Below, piece after piece: positions 7,875-16,384 of a stretch of DNA of 38,123 nt. A model generated the notes under the pieces. The model was not told where the DNA came from and did not search any database. It saw only the letters and a list, made by a program, of their open reading frames with translations. This DNA comes from Paracoccus sp. R12_2 (GTDB taxonomy: Bacteria > Pseudomonadota > Alphaproteobacteria > Rhodobacterales > Rhodobacteraceae), in assembly GCF_017744015.1 (NCBI RefSeq), contig NZ_JAGHRA010000023.1, forward strand, positions 1 to 38,123, given 5' to 3'. The translations under genes and the position numbers were made by a program. Numbering within the stretch: position 1 is the first letter of the stretch; each line of letters begins with the position of its first letter.

Positions 7875-8471
7875 TCAATTCTCAGCGGGCGGGGTCGCCT
7901 CGGGCGCGACCGTTTCGGTTGCAGTGCAGCCGCCGACCATCTGTTCATAGCGGCTGACGATCCAGCTTGGCGCGTCGTCGGGGATCTGTTCGTCCATCTG
8001 GCCGCGCATCCGCTCGAACACTTGTGCCGAGCGCGAATTCTCGACCATGGCGACCTGCTGACTGGTCATCACGCGGTCATAAACGATGAAGGCGATGGCG
8101 ACCAAAAGAATGCCCCGGGCCACGCCGAACAGGAATCCCATTCCCTGATCGATGCCGCCAAGCGCCGAACGCTGCACCACGGATGAGAACAGCGGCGTGA
8201 TGATCGAAAAGATCACCAGCGCCAGTGCAAAGACCACCGCGAAGCCGGCGATCGTGGCCAGTTCGCAACTGTCGCCCAGAAATCGGTCCAGCACGGGAAG
8301 CTGGGCGATCATCGGACGCACGGTGGCGGCGAAAAGGAACGCCAGGATGGCTGCGGCGATCCATCCCAGAATGGCCAGCGATTCGCGCACGAAGCCGCGC
8401 GACCAGGCCAGAATGGCCGAAAGGATGACAACGCCGGCCACCACCGCGTCAATGATCGTGAAACCGTCCAT
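7875..8471 (-). CDS. cvpA: CvpA family inner-membrane protein
   Basis: This 198-residue protein has four predicted membrane helices, the first starting at IIDAVVAGVVILSAIL. The SRGFVRESLAILGW motif between helices 1 and 2 is characteristic of CvpA (colicin V production) proteins. The C-terminal 50 residues are hydrophilic, with a Pro/Glu-rich end. CvpA proteins are linked to envelope maintenance and, in enterobacteria, to colicin V export and purF expression. The molecular role is not settled. It lies 42 bases after radA on the same strand and about 150 bases before purF, the common alphaproteobacterial order. Confidence 0.9.
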   Translation of the reverse strand: MDGFTIIDAVVAGVVILSAILAWSRGFVRESLAILGWIAAAILAFLFAATVRPMIAQLPVLDRFLGDSCELATIAGFAVVFALALVIFSIITPLFSSVVQRSALGGIDQGMGFLFGVARGILLVAIAFIVYDRVMTSQQVAMVENSRSAQVFERMRGQMDEQIPDDAPSWIVSRYEQMVGGCTATETVAPEATPPAEN

Positions 8472-8513
8472 AAGTCCTGCCCCTGCGCCGGATATCGTTT
8501 CGTTTCAGGCGGT

Positions 8514-9890
8514 TCAGCCGGCGCCGAAGACCTCGCCCACAAATCCTGTCAGGTCGGCGATGCGTCGCATGCCCATCCCGCCCCGATCTGTCGTCACGCC
8601 CTCGACCTTCTGGCCGTCGGGTAAAATCGCCTGTGAAAAACCAAGTTTCTGCGCTTCTTTCAACCTGTTTTCGGCCTGTGCGACGGGACGTAGCGCGCCC
8701 GACAGGCTGATTTCGCCGAAAAGCACGGCCTCGGGCGGCAGGGCGCTGTCCTCGCGCGCCGACAACAGCGCGCCCGCGATCGCCAGATCCGCGGCGGGTT
8801 CGTTGACCCTCATGCCGCCGGCGACGTTCAGGAAAACGTCAAGACCGGTGAAAGGGATGCCGCATCGCGCCTCCAGCACGGCAAGAATGGTGCTGACCCG
8901 GCCGCTGTCCAGACCCACGACGGTGCGGCGCGGGCTTGCCAGTGTCGAGGGGGCGACCAGCGCCTGCACCTCGGTCAGCACCGGGCGCGTGCCCTCGATC
9001 CCCGCGAACACCGCGCTGCCGGGCGAGGGCTGGCCGCGTTCCGACAGAAACAGCGCCGAGGGATTGGCGACCTCGGCCAGTCCGGCGCCCGTCATCTCGA
9101 ATACCCCGATTTCGTCGGCGGGGCCGAATCGGTTCTTGACGCTGCGCAGGATGCGGAACTGGTGGCCGCGCTCTCCCTCGAAATACAGGACGGTGTCGAC
9201 CATGTGCTCGACCACGCGCGGACCGGCGATCTGTCCGTCCTTGGTGACATGGCCGACCAGCACGATGGCGACGCCGCGCCGTTTGGCGAATGTCACCAGT
9301 TCGTGCGCGGCGGCGCGGACCTGTGCCACGCTGCCCGGCGCGGCCTCGACCGTGTCCGACCACAAGGTCTGCACGGAATCGATGATGGCAAGATCGGGAC
9401 GTTCACTGTCCAGCGTGGTCAGGATATTGCGCAGATTGGTTTCCGCCCCCAGTCGCACGGGCGCATCCGCCAGTCCCAGACGTTGGGCGCGCATCCGCAC
9501 CTGTGCGCTGGCCTCTTCGCCGCTGATATAGATGGCGTTCAGCCCGGTCCGCGCAAATGCCGCCGCACCCTGCAGCAGAAGGGTCGATTTGCCGATGCCG
9601 GGGTCGCCGCCGACCAGGACCGCCGATCCGGGCACCAGCCCGCTGCCCAGAACCCGGTCCAGTTCTGCCATCCCCGATTGCCGGCGGGGTGGGGGCGGCT
9701 CGTCCGTGGCAAGGCCCGACAACGGCACGCTGCGGCCCTTGGCGGCGCCCAGGCCGCGGCCGGGCCCCTGCGACAGCGGCGCTTCCTCGACAACGGTATT
9801 CCATGCCCCGCAGGCGTCGCAGCGCCCGGCCCATTTCTTGTGGGCGGCGCCGCAGGCGGTGCAGGTGAATGAGGTAACGGATTTTGCCAT
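8514..9890 (-). CDS. radA: DNA repair protein RadA
   Basis: RadA is a RecA-like ATPase that promotes branch migration during recombinational repair. The 458-residue protein begins with a zinc finger (FTCTACG...GRCDACGAW). It has a Walker A GGDPGIGKSTLL near residue 95, the RadA-specific KNRFGPADEIG motif and a Lon-protease-like C-terminal domain with the FLNVAGGMRVNEPAADLAIA segment. The ATG at 9890 sits just before the zinc finger, as in other RadA proteins. A longer open frame upstream is not supported. It leads the radA-cvpA-purF block and follows ung after 62 bases. Confidence 0.95.
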   Translation of the reverse strand: MAKSVTSFTCTACGAAHKKWAGRCDACGAWNTVVEEAPLSQGPGRGLGAAKGRSVPLSGLATDEPPPPRRQSGMAELDRVLGSGLVPGSAVLVGGDPGIGKSTLLLQGAAAFARTGLNAIYISGEEASAQVRMRAQRLGLADAPVRLGAETNLRNILTTLDSERPDLAIIDSVQTLWSDTVEAAPGSVAQVRAAAHELVTFAKRRGVAIVLVGHVTKDGQIAGPRVVEHMVDTVLYFEGERGHQFRILRSVKNRFGPADEIGVFEMTGAGLAEVANPSALFLSERGQPSPGSAVFAGIEGTRPVLTEVQALVAPSTLASPRRTVVGLDSGRVSTILAVLEARCGIPFTGLDVFLNVAGGMRVNEPAADLAIAGALLSAREDSALPPEAVLFGEISLSGALRPVAQAENRLKEAQKLGFSQAILPDGQKVEGVTTDRGGMGMRRIADLTGFVGEVFGAG

Positions 9891-9952
9891 GCAGATCTTG
9901 TGGCATCCGCGCCGACCCGCCGCAACATGCATCTTCGGCGACCCGGTCGCGG

Positions 9953-10588
9953 TCAGCCGGACCAGTCGATGGGCGCATATCCACGTTCGTTCAGCCAGCC
10001 ATTGATGCGGCTGAACGGGCGGCTGCCGAAGAAGCCGCGCCGGGCCGACAGCGGCGATGGGTGGGCCGTCGCAATGACCATATCCTGATCGCGCGGAAGT
10101 CCCGCGACAGCCTTCTGCGCGTGTGCGCCCCACAGCAGAAACGCCAACGGACCGTGGTCCTGGGCCTTGGTGATGGCCTGCCGGGACAGCTTGTCCCAGC
10201 CCCATTTCGCGTGCGCCCCGGCATCTCCGGGCGGCACCGTCAACGCGGTATTCAACAGCAATACGCCCTGCGCGGCCCAATGCGAAAGATCGCCCGTTCG
10301 GGGCGCCCGGCCCAGATCATCGCGCAGTTCGGTGAAGATATTGCGCAGCGACCGGGGCAGCGCGACCTGCGGCGCGACCGAGAACGCAAGCCCGTTGGCG
10401 TGACCCGGCGTGGGGTAGGGGTCCTGCCCCAGAATCACGACGCGGACCTGTTCGGGTGGCGTCGCCTGCAATGCGGCAAAGATCCGGTCGGGTCCGGGCA
10501 ACCATTCGCAACCTTCAAGCCGGTCGCGGATCGCGGGCCAGTCCTGACGAAAGAACGCCAGATCGGCCCAGGCGTGGGGCGGGATCAC
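9953..10588 (-). CDS. ung: Uracil-DNA glycosylase, family 1
   Basis: Ung removes uracil from DNA to start base excision repair. The 211-residue protein carries the catalytic [17 protein letters not shown] motif, [12 protein letters not shown] and the [14 protein letters not shown] loop, all typical of family 1 enzymes. The best start is GTG 10588, whose GTGA overlaps the trpD stop. No other start codon fits the normal N-terminus, and the longer frame upstream lies antisense-free inside trpD and looks spurious. The overlap implies that ung is translated by coupling to trpD, an unusual partner for a repair gene. Confidence 0.93.
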   Translation of the reverse strand: MIPPHAWADLAFFRQDWPAIRDRLEGCEWLPGPDRIFAALQATPPEQVRVVILGQDPYPTPGHANGLAFSVAPQVALPRSLRNIFTELRDDLGRAPRTGDLSHWAAQGVLLLNTALTVPPGDAGAHAKWGWDKLSRQAITKAQDHGPLAFLLWGAHAQKAVAGLPRDQDMVIATAHPSPLSARRGFFGSRPFSRINGWLNERGYAPIDWSG

Positions 10589-11607
10589 GGCTCCGGCGGG
10601 CCGGTCACTTCGGCCAGGCTGGTCAGCCGGGCCTTGGCGGCACCGCTGTCGATCGATTCCGCCGCCATCGCCGCACCCTCGCGCAGGTCGCGGGCGGTGC
10701 CCGCGACCAGCAGCGCGGCGGCGGCATTCAGCAGCACCGCGTCGCGATAGGCGCCGGTCTCGCCCTCCAGCAGCGCGCGAAACGCGGCGGCGTTCTGCGA
10801 CGGCTCTCCGCCGATGATTGCCTCGAAAGGATGCCGGCTCAGGCCCGCATCCTCGGGCGTCACGGTGAATTCGGTGATCTCGCCGTTCTTCAGCGCCGCG
10901 ACCGCGGTGTCGCCGGCGATGCTGATCTCGTCGGTGCCGTCGCTGCCGTGCACCAGCCATGCCGCGTCGCTGCCCAGATCGCGCAGCACCTCGGCCATGG
11001 GGCGGATCCAGTGGGCCGAGAAGGCGCCGGTCAGTTGCCGACGCACGGCGGCGGGGTTGGTCAGCGGTCCCAGCAGGTTGAAGACCGTCCGTGTGCCCAG
11101 TTCGGCGCGCGGCGGGCCGACATGGCGCATCGCAGGGTGATGCATCGGGGCCATCATGAAGCAGATCCCCGCCCGGTCCAGCGCCTTCTGCGCAACGGAC
11201 GGGCCGCCCATCACATTGATGCCCATCTGGGTCAGCGCGTCCGCGGCCCCGGATTTCGATGACAGGTTGCGATTGCCGTGCTTGGCGACCGGGATGCCTG
11301 CCCCCGCCACCACGAAGGCCGTCGCGGTCGAGATGTTCAGCGTGCCCTTGCCGTCACCGCCGGTGCCGACGATGTCCATGGCGTTCGCGGGCGCATGGAC
11401 GCGATTCATCCGGGCGCGCATCGCACGGGCGGCTGCCGCGATCTCGTCCACGGTTTCGCCGCGCACGCGCAGCGCCATCAACAGGCCACCGATCTGCGCG
11501 GGCGTCGCCGCACCGTCGAACAGCGCCGAAAAGGCCGATTCTGCCTCGGGGCCGGTCAGTGGACGAACGGCGGCGGTGCCGATCAGCGGGCGGATATCGG
11601 TGGTCAT
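10585..11607 (-). CDS. trpD: Anthranilate phosphoribosyltransferase
   Basis: TrpD transfers phosphoribose from PRPP to anthranilate, the second step of tryptophan synthesis. The 340-residue protein has the PRPP-binding [17 protein letters not shown] loop, [17 protein letters not shown] and GINVMG, and GPLTNPA further on. It overlaps trpG by 4 bases (11604-11607) and ung by 4 bases at its end. trpC, which often follows trpD in related bacteria, is absent here and ung takes its place. Confidence 0.96.
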   Translation of the reverse strand: MTTDIRPLIGTAAVRPLTGPEAESAFSALFDGAATPAQIGGLLMALRVRGETVDEIAAAARAMRARMNRVHAPANAMDIVGTGGDGKGTLNISTATAFVVAGAGIPVAKHGNRNLSSKSGAADALTQMGINVMGGPSVAQKALDRAGICFMMAPMHHPAMRHVGPPRAELGTRTVFNLLGPLTNPAAVRRQLTGAFSAHWIRPMAEVLRDLGSDAAWLVHGSDGTDEISIAGDTAVAALKNGEITEFTVTPEDAGLSRHPFEAIIGGEPSQNAAAFRALLEGETGAYRDAVLLNAAAALLVAGTARDLREGAAMAAESIDSGAAKARLTSLAEVTGPPEP

Positions 11608-12194
11608 GCGGCGGCTTCGTCCTTGCGGCAGCGGGACAGGAAGTTGCGGATCATCTCGTGCCCGTATTCCGAGGCGATCGATTCCGGGTGAAACTGAACG
11701 CCCTCGATGGGCAGGTCCGTATGGATCAGACCCATGATGGTGCCGTCATCCGAAGTCGCGGTGACCCGCAGGCAATTGGGCAGGGTTTCGGGCTGCACCG
11801 TCAGCGAATGATAGCGGGTGGCGTTCAGCGGCGAGGGCAGTTCCGCAAAGACGCCGCTGCCGTCGTGGCTGACCGCATCGACCTTGCCGTGCAGGATCCG
11901 GTTGGCGCGCACCACCTTGCCGCCGAACGCTTCGCCGATGGCCTGATGGCCAAGGCAGACCCCGAACAGCGGGATCGCCCGGTCGGCCACCGCGCGGATC
12001 AGGTCGAGGCAGATTCCCGCCTGCGCCGGATCGCAGGGGCCGGGCGAGATCACGATGCCGTCGGGCCGCAGGGTCAGAGCCTCGTCGACAGTGATCTGGT
12101 CGTTGCGGCGCACAGTGACATCGGCTCCGGCCTCGCCCAGATAATGCACGAGATTCCAGGTGAAGCTGTCGTAATTGTCGATCAGAAGGATCAT
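11604..12194 (-). CDS. trpG: Glutamine amidotransferase subunit TrpG/PabA
   Basis: This 196-residue class I glutamine amidotransferase supplies ammonia to anthranilate synthase. It starts [21 protein letters not shown] and has the nucleophile motif [11 protein letters not shown] and the HPES motif of the catalytic triad. The partner TrpE is encoded at 16384-17886 on the other strand, and PabB at 35790-36917. As no separate pabA appears in the window, this subunit may serve both, as in several bacteria. That is an inference which a genome-wide check could overturn. It is the first gene of trpG-trpD-ung. Confidence 0.94.
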   Translation of the reverse strand: MILLIDNYDSFTWNLVHYLGEAGADVTVRRNDQITVDEALTLRPDGIVISPGPCDPAQAGICLDLIRAVADRAIPLFGVCLGHQAIGEAFGGKVVRANRILHGKVDAVSHDGSGVFAELPSPLNATRYHSLTVQPETLPNCLRVTATSDDGTIMGLIHTDLPIEGVQFHPESIASEYGHEMIRNFLSRCRKDEAAA

Positions 12195-12312
12195 CTTGGG
12201 CGCCTTGATCTGCAGTGGCGGCTTGGGGGCGGTTTCCCCCCGGAAAACGGTCCGCTATAGATGGGCCAAAGCGCGTCGGGGGGTCAAGCCCGGCCGGGGA
12301 AAGAAGAGGCGC

Positions 12313-13176
12313 ATGGCACGCGGTTTCTGGACAGGTTTGGGGCATGGTGCGGCGCTGAGCGCCGTCGTGCTGGTGTCATTGTCGCTGATCCTGCCGTTGC
12401 CCGGCCCGCAGGCCGTGCCGCAGCAGGGCGAAGAATCGGCTGCGACGGGGCCGGGTGAAGCGGATCCGGTCGTAACGGACGCCGCACCCGGACCGGGCTC
12501 GGACACCACATCTCGGCCGGCCCCGGAGGTTTCTGCGCCGACAACCGCGGCGTCGGATTCGCCCCCCGCAACGCCTGAAACGGCGCCCGAGACGGCTGCC
12601 ACAGCCAGCCCGTCCGATGATGATGCGCCACAGGCCGAGGCAGTTGGTCTGCCGGTGGGATCGGAATTCGGCCGGGGCGGGGATGTGGTGCCGCTGCAAC
12701 CCGCGCCGCTGGCGTCGCCGGCCTCGCGCATGGATCAGGCGGATGCGCCCGCCGTCAGCGCCCCGGCGGCCGAACCGGCACCGGTCGCCATCACCGACAG
12801 CGACAGCAGGCCCGAGGCCCCCGAGGGTGCTGCAGGTCGCGCGCAGGCCCAACCTGCGCCGGGCGATACGGCGCCCGACGTCGCACAGCCCGGGGCGTTG
12901 GACATGCCGGTGATGCCGGATGCGCCGCAGATGGCGGGATCTGGCGATCGGGACGAGCGGCCGCAGACCGCCGCGATCCGCGCGGACGACCCGACCCCAC
13001 CCGCCGACCCCGCCAGCGAGCCAGCCGCGAGTGCCGAAAGCCGCGAGCCTTCCCGCCCCGAACGCCCCGAGCCTGCGCAGGACGAGACAACCACCGCGCC
13101 CGCGATGCCGTCTCCGTCGCTGGACCTGTCCTTGCCGCCAGACCTGTCCGATCTGCGCGCGCTGCAGCGTGACTGA
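12313..13176 (+). CDS. Membrane-anchored Pro/Ala/Asp-rich disordered protein
   Basis: This 287-residue protein has one N-terminal membrane helix (GFWTGLGHGAALSAVVLVSL and on to ILPLP) followed by about 260 residues rich in Ala, Pro, Asp and Glu with no recognisable fold. The N-terminus resembles that of divergent polysaccharide deacetylases of this bacterial group, but the deacetylase domain is missing. The reading frame simply ends at LSDLRALQRD and the next gene starts 1 base later. It could be a stand-alone envelope spacer, or a remnant. The start ATG 12313 has GAAGAGGCGC upstream. It is divergent from trpG, with a TATAGA hexamer at about 12255 in the shared gap. Confidence 0.62.
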   Translation: MARGFWTGLGHGAALSAVVLVSLSLILPLPGPQAVPQQGEESAATGPGEADPVVTDAAPGPGSDTTSRPAPEVSAPTTAASDSPPATPETAPETAATASPSDDDAPQAEAVGLPVGSEFGRGGDVVPLQPAPLASPASRMDQADAPAVSAPAAEPAPVAITDSDSRPEAPEGAAGRAQAQPAPGDTAPDVAQPGALDMPVMPDAPQMAGSGDRDERPQTAAIRADDPTPPADPASEPAASAESREPSRPERPEPAQDETTTAPAMPSPSLDLSLPPDLSDLRALQRD

Positions 13177-13177
13177 C

Positions 13178-14353
13178 ATGGCTGGTATCAACCCCGCCAT
13201 CGCCGCAAGCTTTGCCCCGCCCGTGATGGAGGCCAGACGCTGGTTGCAGGGGGTCGAATTTCCGCCCGACCGTCCGCTGATCAATGTCAGCCAGGCGGCC
13301 CCCGCCGACGCGCCGCCCGAAGGGTTGCGGCGGGCCATCGCTGATGCCGCGATGGATCTGCCGGGCGCACATCTTTACGGGCCGGTGCTGGGAAACCCGG
13401 ACCTGCGCGCGGCTGTCGCCGATCAGTTCAGCGAGGCCTATGGCGGTGTGGTCTCGGCCGATCAGGTGGCGATCACCCAAGGCTGCAATCAGGCGTTCTG
13501 CGCCGCGATCGCCACGCTTGCGGGGGCAGGGGACGAGGTGATCCTGCCGGTGCCGTGGTATTTCAACCACAAGATGTGGCTGGACATGCAGGGAATCGCG
13601 ACCCGTCCGCTGTCCTGCGGTGCGGGCATGCTGCCTGACCCCGACGATGCAGCAGCCATGATCGGCCCGACGACGCGTGCGATCGTGCTGGTCACGCCGA
13701 ACAACCCGTCAGGGGCTGAATATCCCGCCTCGTTGCTGGCGGCGTTCTTCGATCTGGCGCAGCGCCATGGCATCGCGCTGATCCTGGACGAGACCTATCG
13801 CGATTTCGACAGCCGCACCGGCGCGCCGCATGACCTTCTGACGCGGCCGGGCTGGGATCAGACCGTCATCCAGCTTTACAGTTTTTCCAAGGCCTACCGG
13901 CTGACAGGACATCGTGTCGGCGCGATGGTCTGCGGCGTGGCGCGGATGCGCGAGGCCGAGAAATTTCTGGACACCGTCGCCATCTCGGCCTCGCAGCTTG
14001 GCCAGATCGGGGCGCTGTGGGGGATGACGCATCTGCGCGACTGGCTGGCCGGCGAACGCGCCGAAACCCTTGCCCGCCGCGACGCCACCATCGCCGCGCT
14101 GGCCGGTTTGACCGGCTGGCGGCTGAAAACCGCGGGCGCCTATTTCGCCTGGGTGGAACATCCCTTCGCCGCATCATCCGCGACCTTGGCCCCGCGTCTG
14201 CTGCGCGAGGCGTCGGTGCTGGCGCTGCCCGGCACGATGTTCACGCCAGAGGGCGATCCGGTCGGCGACCGGCATTTCCGACTGGCCTTCGCCAATGTGG
14301 ACCGGACAGGTATCGCGCAGCTTGCCGAACGGCTGGTCTTGTTCCGCCCCTGA
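13178..14353 (+). CDS. Class I/II PLP-dependent aminotransferase
   Basis: This 391-residue fold-type I aminotransferase has the ITQGCNQAF cofactor loop, TPNNPSGAEYP, LILDETYRDFDS with the aspartate that contacts the PLP nitrogen, and SFSKAYRLTGHRVG with the Schiff-base lysine. The C-terminal segment with RLAFANVD contains the arginine that usually binds the substrate carboxylate. The exact substrate cannot be read from the sequence. The ATG lies 1 base after the preceding stop, suggesting a two-gene unit. The in-frame extension upstream overlaps the disordered protein and is not credible. Confidence 0.9.
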   Translation: MAGINPAIAASFAPPVMEARRWLQGVEFPPDRPLINVSQAAPADAPPEGLRRAIADAAMDLPGAHLYGPVLGNPDLRAAVADQFSEAYGGVVSADQVAITQGCNQAFCAAIATLAGAGDEVILPVPWYFNHKMWLDMQGIATRPLSCGAGMLPDPDDAAAMIGPTTRAIVLVTPNNPSGAEYPASLLAAFFDLAQRHGIALILDETYRDFDSRTGAPHDLLTRPGWDQTVIQLYSFSKAYRLTGHRVGAMVCGVARMREAEKFLDTVAISASQLGQIGALWGMTHLRDWLAGERAETLARRDATIAALAGLTGWRLKTAGAYFAWVEHPFAASSATLAPRLLREASVLALPGTMFTPEGDPVGDRHFRLAFANVDRTGIAQLAERLVLFRP

Positions 14354-14419
14354 AGGCTTGTGGCGCGGCGGTCGCCGTCATAAAGACGGCAGGACACGAC
14401 CCGCAAGGAAGGCCGCGCC

Positions 14420-16384
14420 ATGAAGAACCTGCGCACGCACGGAAAATCGACGATCGTCTGGATCCTGATGGGGCTTCTGATCCTGGGGTTGGGCGGTTTC
14501 GGCGTGACCAGCTTTTCCGGAGGCCGCACCGAGATCGGGTCCGTCGGTGAGACCAAGGTCACCGCGGATGAATATGCCCGCAGCCTGCGCAACGAAATCA
14601 ACGCCTACTCGCAGCAGGCCGGTCAGCCCTTCACCATGGCGCAGGCGCAGGCCATTGGCCTGCCGCAGGCGGTTCAGGCGCAGCTGTTCACCGGGGCCGC
14701 GCTAGAGGAACAGGCACGTCTAATCGGCGTTTCGGTCGGCGACGACCGCGTGCGTCAGTCAATTCTGAATGCCGATGCGTTCAAGGGACCGAACGGGAAT
14801 TTCGACCGCACCGCCTATGCGCAGGTGCTGCAGCGTCAGGGCATGTCCGAGGCCGAGTTCGAATCCGCCGTGCGCAAGGACGAGGCACGGCTGTTGCTGC
14901 AGCGCGCCGTCGCGGGCGGCGTGGTCGCCCCCGAGGCGATGGTGGACCAGACCGCGAAATGGCTGCTTGAGACGCGCGACCTGTCCTGGGTGGAACTGAC
15001 CGAGGATGACCTGCAATCGCCCGTCGAAGATCCCGACGAGGAGGCTCTGGAATCCTGGCACCAAGCCAATGCCGATCGTTTCACCGCGCCGGAAATGCGC
15101 CGGATCAGCTATGTCTGGCTGACGCCCGAAATGCTGAGCGAAGAGGCGGCACTGGACGAACAGGCGCTGCGCGATGCCTACGAGGCCAATATCGATGAAT
15201 ACCGCCAGCCCGAGCGTCGCATGGTCAGCCGGTTGGTGTTTTCAAGCCGCGACGATGCGGCGGCCGCCAAGGCGGCGATCGACGCGGGCGACTTTCCGTT
15301 CGAGGCTTTCGTGCTGGAGCGCGGCCTGACGCTGGAGGATGTCGATCTGGGCGAGGTCACTCGCGAGGAACTGGGTGCTGCGGGCGAAGCCGTCTTTGCC
15401 GCTGACCAGCCCGGCATCGTGGGGCCTGTGGATACCGATCTTGGGCCGGCGCTGTTTGCGATGAATGCGATTCTCGATCCGGTGGATATCAGCTTCGAGG
15501 AGGCGCGCGAGGGCCTGCGCGAAGAAGCGGCGCTGGATCGCGCCACCCGGATGATCGACGATCGCAGCGGCGAGTTCGAGGATCTGCTGGCAGGTGGCGC
15601 CACGCTGGAGCAGCTGGCCGAGGAAACCGCGATGCAGCTTGGCCAGATCGACTGGACCCAGGGCGAAGCCCCGGCGGAACGCAGCATTGCCGGCTATCAG
15701 GCATTCCGCGACCGCGCGGCGGCCGTGACCCAGCAGGACTTTCCGGAACTGGTCCGGCTGGACGATGGCGGCGTCTTCGCGCTGCGCCTGGACGAGGTCG
15801 TGCCGCCCGCGCTGAGGCCGTTCGAGGAGGTCCGTGACGAGGTGGCCGAAGACTGGCGTGCCGCCGAAATACAGCGTCAGCTGCTGGCGCTGGCCGAAGA
15901 GCGCAAGGTCGAGGCCAGCTCGACGGCATCGCCGAACCCGGTCGTGTCGCCCGCGCCCGAAGGCGCCGGGGCTCGTGTTGCAACGCCCGAATCCGCGCCG
16001 GATCAGACTGACGCGGAAGGCCAGGAAACGGCGGGTCCTGCCGCGAAAATGCCGGGCTGGACGTCGGAAACCGACCTGACCCGCGATGGCTGGATCGACG
16101 GCGTACCGTCGGACCTGATCGCCACCGCCTTCGCTATCGACGAGCCCGGCGAGATCGAGATCGTCGAGGCAGAAAACCGCGTGTTCCTGGTCTGTCTTGA
16201 TGCCGTCCACGAAGCGGATCTGGAAGGTGAGGATGCAATGCGCGTGCTGGACGCGGTCAGCGCCCGGCTGGAAGGGTCGCTGCAGGCCGATATCTTCGAT
16301 TACTACGCCCGTGCGGCGCAGCGTCAGGGCGGCTTGCGACTGAACCAGCAGGCCATCAACGCCGTCAACGCGCAGGTTCAGTGA
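14420..16384 (+). CDS. ppiD: PpiD/SurA-like periplasmic peptidyl-prolyl isomerase
   Basis: This 654-residue protein is anchored by one N-terminal helix (TIVWILMGLLILGLGGFGV) with the bulk in the periplasm, the PpiD layout. Residues of about 35-190 form a SurA-type chaperone domain (VTADEYARSLRNEI, LEEQARLIGVSV). The central part contains a degenerate parvulin-like domain with REQALRDAYEAN-type helices and ERRMVSRLVF. It assists folding of outer-membrane and secreted proteins at the Sec translocon. ATG 14420 has AAGGAAGG upstream. Its stop overlaps the trpE start (TGATG), so the two are coupled, an arrangement familiar in Rhodobacteraceae. Confidence 0.88.
   Translation: MKNLRTHGKSTIVWILMGLLILGLGGFGVTSFSGGRTEIGSVGETKVTADEYARSLRNEINAYSQQAGQPFTMAQAQAIGLPQAVQAQLFTGAALEEQARLIGVSVGDDRVRQSILNADAFKGPNGNFDRTAYAQVLQRQGMSEAEFESAVRKDEARLLLQRAVAGGVVAPEAMVDQTAKWLLETRDLSWVELTEDDLQSPVEDPDEEALESWHQANADRFTAPEMRRISYVWLTPEMLSEEAALDEQALRDAYEANIDEYRQPERRMVSRLVFSSRDDAAAAKAAIDAGDFPFEAFVLERGLTLEDVDLGEVTREELGAAGEAVFAADQPGIVGPVDTDLGPALFAMNAILDPVDISFEEAREGLREEAALDRATRMIDDRSGEFEDLLAGGATLEQLAEETAMQLGQIDWTQGEAPAERSIAGYQAFRDRAAAVTQQDFPELVRLDDGGVFALRLDEVVPPALRPFEEVRDEVAEDWRAAEIQRQLLALAEERKVEASSTASPNPVVSPAPEGAGARVATPESAPDQTDAEGQETAGPAAKMPGWTSETDLTRDGWIDGVPSDLIATAFAIDEPGEIEIVEAENRVFLVCLDAVHEADLEGEDAMRVLDAVSARLEGSLQADIFDYYARAAQRQGGLRLNQQAINAVNAQVQ

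Noticed and set aside
8152..9531. A 459-codon plus-strand frame opposite cvpA and radA
   Set aside because: It is Ser/Arg/Thr-rich with no domain, fully antisense to radA, whose motifs are unmistakable.
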